DNA from: Anaspis maculata
Lineage: Eukaryota; Arthropoda; Insecta; Coleoptera; Scraptiidae
DNA length: 64,000 bases
Direction: 5' to 3'
Assembly: GCA_949128115.1 (NCBI GenBank)
Contig: OX421964.1
Location: 12,362,892 to 12,426,891 of the forward strand
This document shows, in pieces, positions 47,406-57,987 of the stretch. Under the pieces are notes generated by a model, which did not search any database, was not told the DNA's origin, and saw only the letters and a program-made list of their open reading frames with translations. Made by a program: the position numbers and the translations under genes. Each line of letters starts with the position of its first letter. Within the stretch, counting starts at the first letter, position 1.

Positions 47406-47539
47406 AAGACATTGAGGAATGTTGAAGGAAAAATGAAAAATAATTTTGAAAAAAAAAAGATTTTTTTAATTTTTTTATTTTTATGAAAATTGCCATATTA
47501 GTCCAGGCCACTTTTCTCAAAAGGCGTCTAGAAACCGGT

Positions 47540-49662
47540 CCTAGAAGCAAATCATATAACATTTTGGCAACAAGCGGTTTTTTACTAAATGGACCCTGCT
47601 GAATCTAAAAATCCATGTTGCCATCCCGAAATTTGGACCGTTAGGCCCCCAGGGCCCCATTTTCGACATTTCGGGGCATTTTGGTTTTCTCCGGTTTGTT
47701 CAGTTCAACAGGTCATATCTCGGAGACCGTAACAGATAAAATGAAAATTCTTCCACTGTTGCCTTGCCCTATGATTACTAAAAGCCTCCTATGCACTTTC
47801 CGTTCTTAATTTCTGACAATTACATCTACAGATCATCAAGATCAGAAGAGATGCAAAAACACAACACAAAAACTTCGACCTATGGGGAGCTATATGAAAT
47901 GTTGAAAATAAGTCCATATATATGCGAGACCATATGTAGAGAAAGCTTCGAATAAGTTTTTGGCAAAGTTACGTTACAACAGGCCTTTTGGTTCAGCAGT
48001 TATGATTTTTTGAAAATCGATGTAGGGAAAGTGCGCGCTGTTTTGGGGGAGTGTCGGTCATTTGACCGAATAAGCTGACATCGGCCCGCAGTACAGCGGC
48101 GAGGTTAGAGTTCGTTCTCTTACTCTCAAAATTTGCTCTGTATGGATATTACTGATCATTTCACTATGTTTGATTACGAATATGAATATGTACCTACCTA
48201 TATGTATGCGAACCAAAGCACAAAGATCCATAGCCCATAATCTATCGCTGGTTTAGGTACTCTCATGACCGGGCCGGGCTGAATGGCACATCGCACTATT
48301 TTGAGCAATAAGCGGTCTTCGGGTAGGTAGTTTTATTGATATTATTGCGGCATCTACAAGAACGGTAGATTCAGCCGGTTTTACATCCACAAGACAAGAT
48401 GTTGATCTATACTTTCGGTTAGGGGTCTAACGGAAGATGACATCCCTGAGGCATAGAGATTCATCACAAAGCTTTATAAAGCAAAACTAAATTCAAAAGG
48501 TCTTCCAAATTACTGACTGGAAATATTTTTTAGGTGGTAAAAGATTCAGTTGGAATAAGGACTGATATCGCCAGGCATGTCCTTTTTGGGACAGTCAAAA
48601 AGCCTGAAGCTCTATCCCAACAAGTTATGCAGCCCGACTTCATATCCAGCGAAGTCACTGGCAGGCAGCAGTGTGCGGTACAACGCGAATATCTGCGACT
48701 CAGTCTTACTACTTCCTGAAAACTGTGGCTGGAAAAAAACGGAGCACGGAACTTGATTCTTATTGACGACGCTAGACCCCTAACCGAAAGTATAGATCAA
48801 CATCTTGTCTTGTGGATGTAAAACCGGCTGAATCTACCGTTCTTGTAGATGCCGCAATAATATCAATAAAACTACCTACCCGAAGACCGCTTATTGCTCA
48901 AAATAGTGCGATGTGCCATTCAGCCCGGCCCGGTCATGAGAGTACCTAAACCAGCGATAGATTATGGGCTATGGATCTTTGTGCTTTGGTTCGCATACAT
49001 ATAGGTAGGTACATATTCATATTCGTAATCAAACATAGTGAAATGATCAGTAATATCCATACAGAGCAAATTTTGAGAGTAAGAGAACGAACTCTAACCT
49101 CGCCGCTGTACTGCGGGCCGATGTCAGCTTATTCGGTCAAATGACCGACACTCCCCCAAAACAGCGCGCACTTTCCCTACATCGATTTTCAAAAAATCAT
49201 AACTGCTGAACCAAAAGGCCTGTTGTAACGTAACTTTGCCAAAAACTTATTCGAAGCTTTCTCTACATATGGTCTCGCATATATATGGACTTATTTTCAA
49301 CATTTCACATAGCTCCCCATAGGTCGAAGTTTTTGTGTTGTGTTTTTGCATCTCTTCTGATCTTGATGATCTGTAGATGTAATTGTCAGAAATTAAGAAC
49401 GGAAAGTGCATAGGAGGCTTTTAGTAATCATAGGGCAAGGCAACAGTGGAAGAATTTTCATTTTATCTGTTACGGTCTCCGAGATATGACCTGTTGAACT
49501 GAACAAACCGGAGAAAACCAAAATGCCCCGAAATGTCGAAAATGGGGCCCTGGGGGCCTAACGGTCCAAATTTCGGGATGGCAACATGGATTTTTAGATT
49601 CAGCAGGGTCCATTTAGTAAAAAACCGCTTGTTGCCAAAATGTTATATGATTTGCTTCTAGG
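47540..49662. repeat. Near-perfect 890-bp inverted repeat with a 343-bp centre
   Basis: 47540-48429 and 48773-49662 are exactly equal in length and inverted; long stretches checked by eye show only isolated mismatches and no indels. The centre 48430-48772 is not mirrored and contains a 61-codon open frame (48534-48719) of unknown nature preceded by a TTTTTTAG acceptor-like run. Confidence 0.85.
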
Positions 49663-49675
49663 CCCAGAAAAAACT

Positions 49676-50350
49676 GGAAAGTGTCCTAGTCTATATTTGT
49701 AGATTTTGTTGTGTCCTTTCTAAATTTGCACTTTTCCGATTTATATCTTTGCAGTGCGCACCGCCATGTTGAAAAAATGAAATCTGAAGAGAAGCTTTTG
49801 ACAATATCTAAATTTTTGTCCATGCGAGATTGAAATGTTTGTATACGTATGAAAGTACATTCAATTCTCCACGATTTGACACCTAAACCATTTCTGTGCG
49901 ACTTGGGGTTCTTGAGCTAGAGCTTCCGGAAGTATCAATTTTCGGTGTTGAATAGTGACCGTGCCTACCGGATTTTACCACTGGATCGCCACCATGTCTT
50001 AATCAAGTCACTCATCGATAACGCGTCGTCATTTATCTCAAATCATGAACATTGGTGGACCTGGCACAGCCCTAAGAGGTGATTTTTATTTCTTTTGGGA
50101 CCAAAAATTGATACTTCCAGAAGGTCTAACTCAAGAACCGTGGGTCGCACAAATCTGGTTCAGATGTCAAACTGTGGAGAATTTAATGTGCTTGCATATG
50201 TATATAAACATTTCAATGCCACATAGACCAAAATTCAGATATAAGTCAAAAACTTCTTTTCAGACATCATTATTTCAATATGGCGGCGCGGACTGCAAGG
50301 ATATAAATCGGAAAAGTGCAAATTTAGAAAGGGCACATCAAAGTTTACAA
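49676..50350. mobile_element. Palindromic insert in the right arm of foldback element E
   Basis: Inverted halves are centred near 50010 (for example cctttctaaatttgcacttttccgat near 49715 and its inverse near 50320). It has no mirror in the left arm. Confidence 0.65.
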
Positions 50351-51147
50351 ATAGGGCAAATTGCATAAAAATAAAAAAATGTAAAAATCTTTTTTTTTTC
50401 AAATAATTTTTTATTTTTTTTTCAACATTCCTCAACATCTTTTTTCAATGACAGGTATAAGGTAACATGAAAAATTCACTTTTTCACAAAATGAAATGTC
50501 GTGTGTTAAAATCCGTTGAAAAATAAAAATGTTACAGCAATTTTCATATGACAGTACTAAATTCCTCTTGGCGCCTCCACCAAATTTGCCTACGGTAAAT
50601 GTCAATGTTCCACCATTTTTTTAATTAGTGTTTGATGTCCCAGAAACCGATTGAGACATAGCCCTTGATATTTCTACTAAGCTGGACATCACCAGGCTAT
50701 TCGATACCTTCTGCCCCTAGACAATATCCACCATTTTGAAAAAGGGGCGTTATTCAAATCCTAAGGGACGAAAAGAAAAGCACTGCGGGTCAAATCGTTT
50801 ATTTAGATCTCAGTTGTTACCCTGCCAAGTGGTTTGCCTTTATCATCATTTGCAACTTATATTCCCTATTTCGGTTGTACCACGTCCACTATTCGGTTAT
50901 ACTATGACTACTTTGTAGCACTGTTTTTGCGAAAAACAGTGTCACAAAATTTTACTTTGTGCAACTGAAAATAGAGCATGTAACGGGCGGCCCAGGAGGA
51001 CCCGCCGCCACTGGATCGCCACGACGGAGGATAAGAAGTGCTGCAAGAGAGCGCCATGAAGCGGAGGACATCTTCTACTACTATTAGAACATGGCGGAGG
51101 ACTGAGATGCGGTGTTGTGCTGATTTATTACCGGGAGACTCTTACAT

Positions 51148-51365
51148 GTGTTCATTATTATTTTTCTTTACTCATTTCTTCACACAGACGAATTGAAGAT
51201 AATCTGCAGGAAGAAGAAAGTACTTCACTCGAAGCTACTTCCAGTAGCAACAGAAGCAGACCCAAGTGCAGCTTTTGCAACAAATTCGGGCACACAAAGG
51301 AAACATGCCGAAAGTGGGCCATCAGGCAGAAAAAAATGAAGAAAAATCTTTGCCGACCGCGGTAA
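51148..51365 (+). pseudogene. Gypsy gag end: CCHC zinc knuckle
   Basis: CSFCNKFGHTKETC (CX2CX4HX4C) is intact. A second knuckle at about 51380-51435 has its first half (CFGC) in one frame and its second half shifted by a base. Confidence 0.7.
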
Positions 51366-51449
51366 AATCTGACATAGTGTGTTTCGGGTGTACGGAAGTC
51401 GGGCCATGTGAAATCCAGATGCCCTTGACGTCCGCAGAAGAAAATTGAA

Positions 51450-51860
51450 GTGGGTACGCTAGAACTACTGGCCGCGTCAGGAGGAAGAAAATTAGCAAGT
51501 AGACCGCTACTTCGAGTCGAAGTTGCAGGCAAGGTCGGCTTGGCTTGGTCAAATACTGGGGCTAGGATGACGATTGCGGGTGAGAAGCTGTACCAGTACT
51601 TCTTGGAACAAAGAAAACAGTTCATAATCGCGGAAGAAAACACTGTATTGGCTGTCGGCGAAACTCGGACGAGAGAGGTCCACATCTTCGAAGCTGAGGT
51701 ACGCATCGCTGGACGTGGCGTCTCAGTGAGATTCATGGCTCTGCCAGGCTTGAAGAATACAAAAACCCTGTTGGGAGCAGACTTTTTGGCAAAATCGAAG
51801 ATTGTTCCGGATCTTAGTAAAATGCGTTTCAACTGTTCGAATGAACCAGCAACATTTTAA
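51450..51860 (+). pseudogene. Gypsy-type aspartic protease with catalytic Asp lost
   Basis: A 136-codon frame with the layout of a retropepsin: GARMTIAGEKLYQ after the active-site position and LLGADFL near the end. The DTGA active-site motif reads NTGA, an Asp-to-Asn change that would abolish cleavage. The frame lacks a clear start and would normally be fused to gag or RT. Confidence 0.75.
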
Positions 51861-51863
51861 GAA

Positions 51864-52674
51864 ATGATTCCAGAGACATCTGTGCAGTCGACTCTAGCAG
51901 CCGCTACCACCCCTGATGCTCAAGCTATCCACCTTCGTCCCGACGAGGGCGTCCAGTTACACGAAGATCAACGTAATGAGGTTAACGCCATTTTGGAGCA
52001 ATACTCCGACGTTTTCAAGCCTAGAGCGGATCCCACACCGTACGCAGTATACAAAATAATTCAGCTCACCGATGATCGTCCCATCTTCGTGCCGCCATAC
52101 CGTTTGTCACCGCCGAAGCGTGAAGCTATATAAGCTGAAGTCAACTCATTGTTGGAACGAGGAATCGTGGAAGAATGCGAGAGTCCACCGTTTGCAGCGC
52201 CGGCAATACTGGTACCGAAAAAGGATGACTTGAGTCAACTGTGTGTCGACTATCGTGAATTGAATAGGGTCACCGGATCGATATCCTATGCCGAGGTTGG
52301 ACGACCTTCTCCACTCGGCGAACCCTGCAGCGTACATGTCTACTATGGATCTGAAATCCGGGTACCACCAGGCTCCCGTGAAAGATGATGACTTGGATAA
52401 AACGAGCTTCATTACCCCGTTTGGTCAATTCCGTTTTCGTCGCATGCCTTTCGGATTACGGAATGCGGGATCTACCTTCCAGCGTCTGATAGACCGTCTG
52501 AAGGTCGGCCTCAAGGACATCGTCATATTTGGATACCTCGACGATCTTATCGTTATCAGCGTGGATTTTCGGAAGCATTTTCAAGATTTAAAAGAAGTGT
52601 TCTCCAGATTGATGCAATTCAACCTAACCGCCAACAGGAAAAAGTGTTGTTTTTTCCGATCATCCGTAATATAA
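51864..52674 (+). pseudogene. Gypsy reverse transcriptase, frame-disrupted
   Basis: Motifs in order: PYRLSPPKR, a VPKKD block, CVDYRELN, MDLKSGYHQ (first Asp), PFGLRNAGSTFQ, and YLDDLIV (catalytic pair). These are spread over three frames, with a stop near 52131 and a shift near 52270-52290. Confidence 0.85.
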
Positions 52675-52679
52675 CTGGG

Positions 52680-53385
52680 TCACGTTATCTCAGCAGAGGG
52701 GATCAGCCCGAATCCGGAGAAGATAGTTGCCATCAGGAAGAGAGTTTCCCCTTCAAACGTTGAAGAGTTACTTTCATTCGTCCAGCTGTGCAGCTGGTTT
52801 CGACGCTTCGTCCCGGAGTTTGCAGAGGTGACCAGACCACTTACCGAATTGACTAAAAAGCGAGCCACGTGGAAGTGGGGTGCTGAGCAGCAGAATGCTT
52901 TCGTCAAACTGCAGCAGTTGCTTACGCAGGCGCCAATTTTGCGCCAGGCCGATCCAAGCCTGCCCTATGTTCTGCGGACCGACGCAAGCGCCGTTGCTTT
53001 AGGTGCCTGTCTATTCCAGGGAGAAGGGAGCAGACGAGATGCCCGTGGAGTACGCCAGCCGCTTGCTGACATCAGCTGAACAAAATTATAACACTATTGA
53101 ACGCGAAGCTCTGGCCGTTCTCTAGGCGGTGGAGAAATTCCGAGGTTACTTCAAAGGACAGGAGGTGAGAATCATGACTGATCATCAACCCTTAAGGTGG
53201 TTGATAACCCTGAAGTCACCGAGCGGACGTCTTGCTCGCTGGGTCCAAATTGAATATACGCCGCCAGGGAAAAGTGACGTCGTCGCTGACAATTGGTCCA
53301 GACTTTCGTGTACGACGCAATGGGGAACTGCCAGTGAGCTCTGCGCAGCTGCCGTCGAAGTACCTAGTGGGGTTGGTAGCCATTC
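52680..53385 (+). pseudogene. Gypsy RNase H, frame-disrupted
   Basis: A connection region is followed by TDASAVALGA (first Asp), the EREALAVL block and TDHQPLRWL. A frameshift near 53030 and an in-frame TAG at about 53123 break it. It ends where palindrome F begins. Confidence 0.85.
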
Positions 53386-53390
53386 CTATA

Positions 53391-54817
53391 CGGCATTTGA
53401 TGATACAGAAAATTTCTTTTGCATGAGTGTTCTATAAGGCCCAACAAACAATATTAGAAGGGGAAGCACAAAAGCTTCCCCTTAGGGGGGCCGCAGGGGG
53501 CCCTGTCAAGTTAACGGTCCAAGAACTCCTACCAAACCGTCTTTCAATTTCGTTGTATCACTCAAATGGGGATGATGTGACTCCATTGTAAGTCTCGATG
53601 GCACTGGTCCCCATGTCTCTTTCATCCTTCATGCTTGAAAAAATAATTTCTTCGGGAGGTCAGAGAAATCACTTTTTATTTTTTTAAACATACAAGAGAA
53701 TGTGAAGTTGGCATATTTTGTGTCTTAACCTGCTATTTGGCATTACCAAGATCCTATTATGAAGTCAATTTTTTAAATTCTCAATTTTGGGTTGATTGGT
53801 AGGCTAAGAAGTAGGTATTTTTTAACATCCAATTCAGACGTACTTTTTTCAGTGTCCAACTGGAGGTTATTGAAATAATCGCAGGGGTGGATAGACTGGA
53901 CTATTTTCCTAACATTATGTCAAGGAAATCAATCCCAAACTGGACATGGAGAGTACACAAATTATTTTTCTTTCCGTCGGTCGAATTGCAATGCCTACTA
54001 CGCCCGTCAGGGAGAACGCTGAGCATCGCCAGACTGAACTAGTATGAAAACAGCCTGAACGAATTCAAAACTGCCGGAAACACTCATTATGTGGCTCGAC
54101 ATTCAATTCTGAGTCAGCACTCAGAGTTTTAGTCAGTTTTGAATTTGTTTAGGCTGTTTTCATACCAGTTTAGGCTGGCGATGCTCAGCGTTCTCCTTGA
54201 CGGGCGTAGTAGGCATCGCAATTCAACCTACCGAAAGAAAAATAATCTGTGTACTCTCTATTCGCGGTTTATGATTGATTTTCTCGACATTATGTTCAGA
54301 AAATAGTTCAGTGGATCCACCCCTGATGATGATTTCAATAACCCCCAGTTGGACACTGAAAAAAGTTTGTCTGAACTGGATGTTAAAAAATACCTACTTC
54401 TTAGCCTACCAATCAACCCAAAATTGAGAATTTGAAAAATTGACTTCATAATAGGATCTTGGTAATGCCAAATAACAGGTTAACACACAAAACATGGCAA
54501 CTTTGCATCCTCTTGTATGTTTAAAAAAATAAAAAGTGATTTTTCTGACCTCCCGAAGAAATTATTTTTTCAAGCATGAAGGATGAAAGAGACATGGCGA
54601 CCAATGCCATCGAGATTCACAATGGAGTCACATCATCCCCATTTGAGTGATACAACGAAATTGAAAGATGGTTTGGTAGGAGTTCTTGGACCCTCAACTT
54701 GACAGGGCCCCCTGCGGCCCCCTTAAGGGGAAGCTTTTGTGCTTCCCCTTCTAATATCGTTCGATAGACCTTGCAGAACACTCATGCAAAAGGAATTTTC
54801 TGTATCATCAAATGCCG
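53391..54817. mobile_element. Foldback element F, TA-flanked, inside the gypsy pol
   Basis: Ends CGGCATTTGATGATACAG are inverted at 53391 and 54817, each beside TA. Arms run to a centre near 54100. It separates gypsy RNase H from integrase, so it is younger than the gypsy copy. No transposase; the frame 54258-54449 is a by-product. Confidence 0.85.
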
Positions 54818-54894
54818 TATAGTACCTACCGTTTTTTAATGTGTACCGACCCCACTAACCCAGCCGTCCATCTTCTGAAATTCGAGAAGAACAA

Positions 54895-55424
54895 TTGAAA
54901 GACTCAAAGTTGGCAGACATCATTTCGTCCTTTGACGATCCTGGAAGCAGCGAAGTGGCGAAATGGACAGACCGAGGATACCTTTTGGCGAATGGTGTAC
55001 TGTACCATCTTTCTCACGACGACACCATTGAGAATGCTCAGTTGATAGTGCCTGCTCACGAGAGGAGTGGCGTGCTCAAGGAGAACCATGATAGTCCCAC
55101 CGCTGTTCATCATGGATCCGAACGCACTCATCTGCGAATAGCCAAGCACTACTTTTTCAGAGGAATGCGAAAGTACGTCGCCGATTATGTCAGAAATTGT
55201 GTTTAGTGTCAACGCTACAAAGCTGCGGACCAGAAGCCCGCTGGACTGTTCCAAACACCCGACTTCAACCAGCGCTTTGAAGTTCTGAATATCGACCTTT
55301 TCGGCCCCTTTCCAGAGGCGCCAACGTGCCAGAAGTGGATTCTGATTGTAGAAGATTCTGCATCGAAATGGGTCGAGCTGTTCGGTCTAGTCAACGCGAC
55401 TGTCGAGGAATGCGCCGTTACCTA
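54895..55424 (+). pseudogene. Gypsy integrase, zinc-binding region and start of core
   Basis: An HHGSERTH motif and a CxxC pair, the latter interrupted by a TAG at about 55205, make up the HHCC region. The core opens with NIDLFGPF, containing the first catalytic Asp. The frame ends at palindrome G. Confidence 0.8.
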
Positions 55425-56876
55425 AAGTGCTCGCCAATTGAAATGGTCCACCCAAAAAATTTAGTCACATTCAAAAAAACATAGCTCTTGAATGAAGAAA
55501 CTATTTTGAATCGTTTTATGTTTTCTGATTAGCTCACGGATTGGGCTACAACATGTCATAGACCGTTTTTGGTACAGGTGTTTCGTATCAATTATACAGG
55601 CCGCTCAATCAGGTACTGCAAAAATGGAAAAGTTTGAACTGGTCCCATTCCACAAAAAATGGTTTTTGGTTTTTTTCAAGTGTTTCAGGAAAGATGTTGT
55701 TCCTATACCTTGAGGTAGTTTTCAAAATTTTGAATCTTTCTCTTCCAATCACACAGTGATCTCAAAAATGCAACCTTCTGGTCTGCCATTTATATCTATT
55801 TCAATTGTTGGTCGATTTTGGAAAATAAGGACTCTTGTTGAAGCTTAAGACTCAAATGAGAAGGCTCGAGGATCGGAACTGACTGGAGACAAAATTTTTG
55901 AAAAAGCGAAGAAATCAAAAGTGACTTAAATATGCAGCACCCTAGAAAAGAGCTAAATATGAATCGACTTGCCTTCAAACAGACTTTTATTCCCGAAATT
56001 TTGAGGTATTTTCCGATTTTAAGTGATGAAAATTGTCGATGCGGGACCCATTTTACAAATTTACTTTTCAGAAGAAAATACCGGACCTTCCTCGACTGAA
56101 AATATACGTAACCTAGGTTGCCTTCCTATTGTCGGATGTTTCCTTCACATTTAAAGAGATAAGCACCAGTTCTGATCTTCGTAACCCAGGTTACGTCTAT
56201 TTTCAGGTGAAAAACGTCTAGTATTCTTCGTTGGGAGCATCCATTTCTGATTTGGATTCATTGCAACAATTTTTGCCCCACACAAATGGGAAACACCATC
56301 AAATGTTCAAAAAGAATGATCTGTTTGAAGACAAGTTGTTATTTGTTTGATACCTTCCCTAAACCGGATCTCTAGCAAGTTTGTCATTTGAGTCACTTTT
56401 GATTCAATTCCTTCTCCAAAATTTTTAATCTAAAGTCAATTCTGATCCTCGATCGTTCTGACCTGAGCCTTTAGCTTCAACAAGAGCCCTAATTTTCCAA
56501 AATCGGCCAACAACGAATAAAGTTATTACTGCAAAACTGAAAGATTACATTTTTGAGATCACCCTGTAATTAAAGCAGATAGGCAAAAAATTTCAAAAAC
56601 GATTCGAGTTTTGGTTATAACAACTCCCCTGAAACACTTCGAGAAAACCAAAAACTTTTTTTTGTGAAATAGGACCTGTTCAAACTTTCCCATTTTTGCG
56701 GTACCTGATTGAGGGCCCTGTGTAATTAATACGAAACACTTGTACCAAAAATAGTCCATGACATGTTGTAGTCTAATACGTGGGCTAATTAGAAAACAAA
56801 GAACGATTCAATATAGTTATGTCACTTTGAATGTGACTGTATCTTTTGGGTGGACTATTTCAATTGGCGAGCACTT
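55425..56876. mobile_element. Foldback element G inside the gypsy integrase
   Basis: Ends aagtgctcgccaattgaaat are inverted (right copy at 56857-56876). The two halves are diverged inverted copies around a centre near 56150. TA precedes the left end; the right neighbour is CA, possibly a mutated TA. Coding sense of the integrase resumes about 10-20 bp after the right end. Confidence 0.85.
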
Positions 56877-56885
56877 CACATTGAT

Positions 56886-57110
56886 TATTGATTGACAATG
56901 TCTTCTTTCGATATGGGTTACCCAGGAAGTTGGTGAGTGACAACGGCGTCCAATTCGTGTGCGACTGGGGGGGTGTTACACCCCCACACCTCTCCTTTGG
57001 ACCGGCCCTGTTTGATTGACAATGTCTTCTTACAATATGGGTTACCCAGGAAGTTGGTGAGTGACAACGGCGTCCAATTCGTGTCAAACGTCATGCAGCA
57101 CGTATGTAAT
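56886..57110 (+). pseudogene. Gypsy integrase second-Asp region, locally duplicated
   Basis: RYGLPRKLVSDNG (second catalytic Asp) is encoded at about 56912-56950 and again at about 57033-57071. The repeat unit is about 83 bp with a 40-bp G/C-rich hairpin-like spacer (56963-57008). The remainder of the integrase after about 57110 is missing. Confidence 0.75.
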
Positions 57111-57985
57111 TAAAAGATTCCATTTCTTTTTCGCGATCACCATGTCTCTTTTTTTCAAAATCTGTGAGAAGTAATAAATGCGCGACCATAAACATTTTTC
57201 CCTCTGGTTATTCACAGCGTATATGATGCATGCAATACGAGATGCAATATAAATAATTACAATATTGAGTTGTAATGTACCGCTGTATGCTATGTGGATT
57301 ATTAATATAAGAACGCCTCTGGCACACGACTCGGGTTTAGCACACGGCATGTTGATGTGTGGGTGGGTTAGAATCGAACCGGCAGAAACACACACATACA
57401 GAGAAATAATAATTAAGGACTAACGAGTCATTACTACTATAACAGTGGAGATATATTGAATTTTAATGGATTTAAGTGCGGTGAAGTTATGCCTATTAAT
57501 CAGTTTTTGCTCCGACGCTTAGCATTGATCAATAAAATGATCGTCCATTATGAAACTTCAGCCCAAGTGGGACATACCTATATTTCTGGAACCTGAGGTT
57601 TATCGCTTGATAGCCCGTTCAACGTCCAAGTCCCCCATTAAAATGATAATATACCCACGCATATTGTAATTTGATGTGCCGAACCTATGTAATTCTTCAA
57701 AACGCGAGCTTCTAGTAGTTTGTATTCTAGTTATTCAATTTTCATAGAAGGGAATTCAGGCACAGTTCTAAGACGATAATCATCAATCAATACAGACAGA
57801 TATTTGATGCACTTTTCTTAAGATATTGTTACGAGTTTCGGAGCTCTCGTGCAATTTTGAAATGACATGAAGAGCTCAACGTGAAAATAGAACACATCTG
57901 CCCAATTGGCGGAGGTGCCGTTCCAGAGCCCGCCAGTATGAGACGCGAAGGAGATCGACGTTCCGATTCGAGAGACGTCGCGATG
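57111..57985. other. No recognised gene
   Basis: Unique-looking AT-rich sequence. A B-box-like string on the minus strand near 57375 lacks an A box. Confidence 0.35.
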
Positions 57986-57987
57986 TA

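Larger units (their letters stand above)
42747..47410. other. Block inserted in the left arm of foldback element E
   Basis: 4.7 kb with no mirror in the right arm. It contains two direct repeats (43798-44452 and 46795-47405), an AC microsatellite and a hairpin (45164-45316). No coding gene is recognised; the frame 44149-44472 crosses the microsatellite. Confidence 0.55.
42302..50889. mobile_element. Very large foldback element E, TA-flanked, with later insertions
   Basis: Outer arms 42302-42745 and about 50445-50889 are inverted, diverged copies with ends GTGGACGTGGTA, each next to TA (42300-42301, 50890-50891). The left arm resumes at about 47411, matching 50340-50440, so 42747-47410 is a later insertion. 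The right arm likewise holds a 675-bp palindromic insertion (49676-50350). The inner part of both arms is the nearly perfect inverted repeat 47540-48429 / 48773-49662. No transposase frame is found. Confidence 0.7.
51148..57110 (+). mobile_element. Degenerate Ty3/gypsy pol region broken by two palindromes
   Basis: In order: CCHC knuckle (51270-51320), protease (51450-51860), RT (51864-52674), RNase H (52680-53385), palindrome F, integrase zinc-binding region and first catalytic Asp (54895-55424), palindrome G, and the second Asp region of integrase, present twice (56886-57110). No LTR was identified at either end. It carries several stops and frameshifts. The order protease-RT-RNase H-integrase is that of Ty3/gypsy. 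Confidence 0.85.

Noticed and set aside
57365..57385. B-box-like ggttcgattct on the minus strand, suggesting a tRNA or SINE
   Set aside because: No A box at the right distance and no foldable tRNA body.
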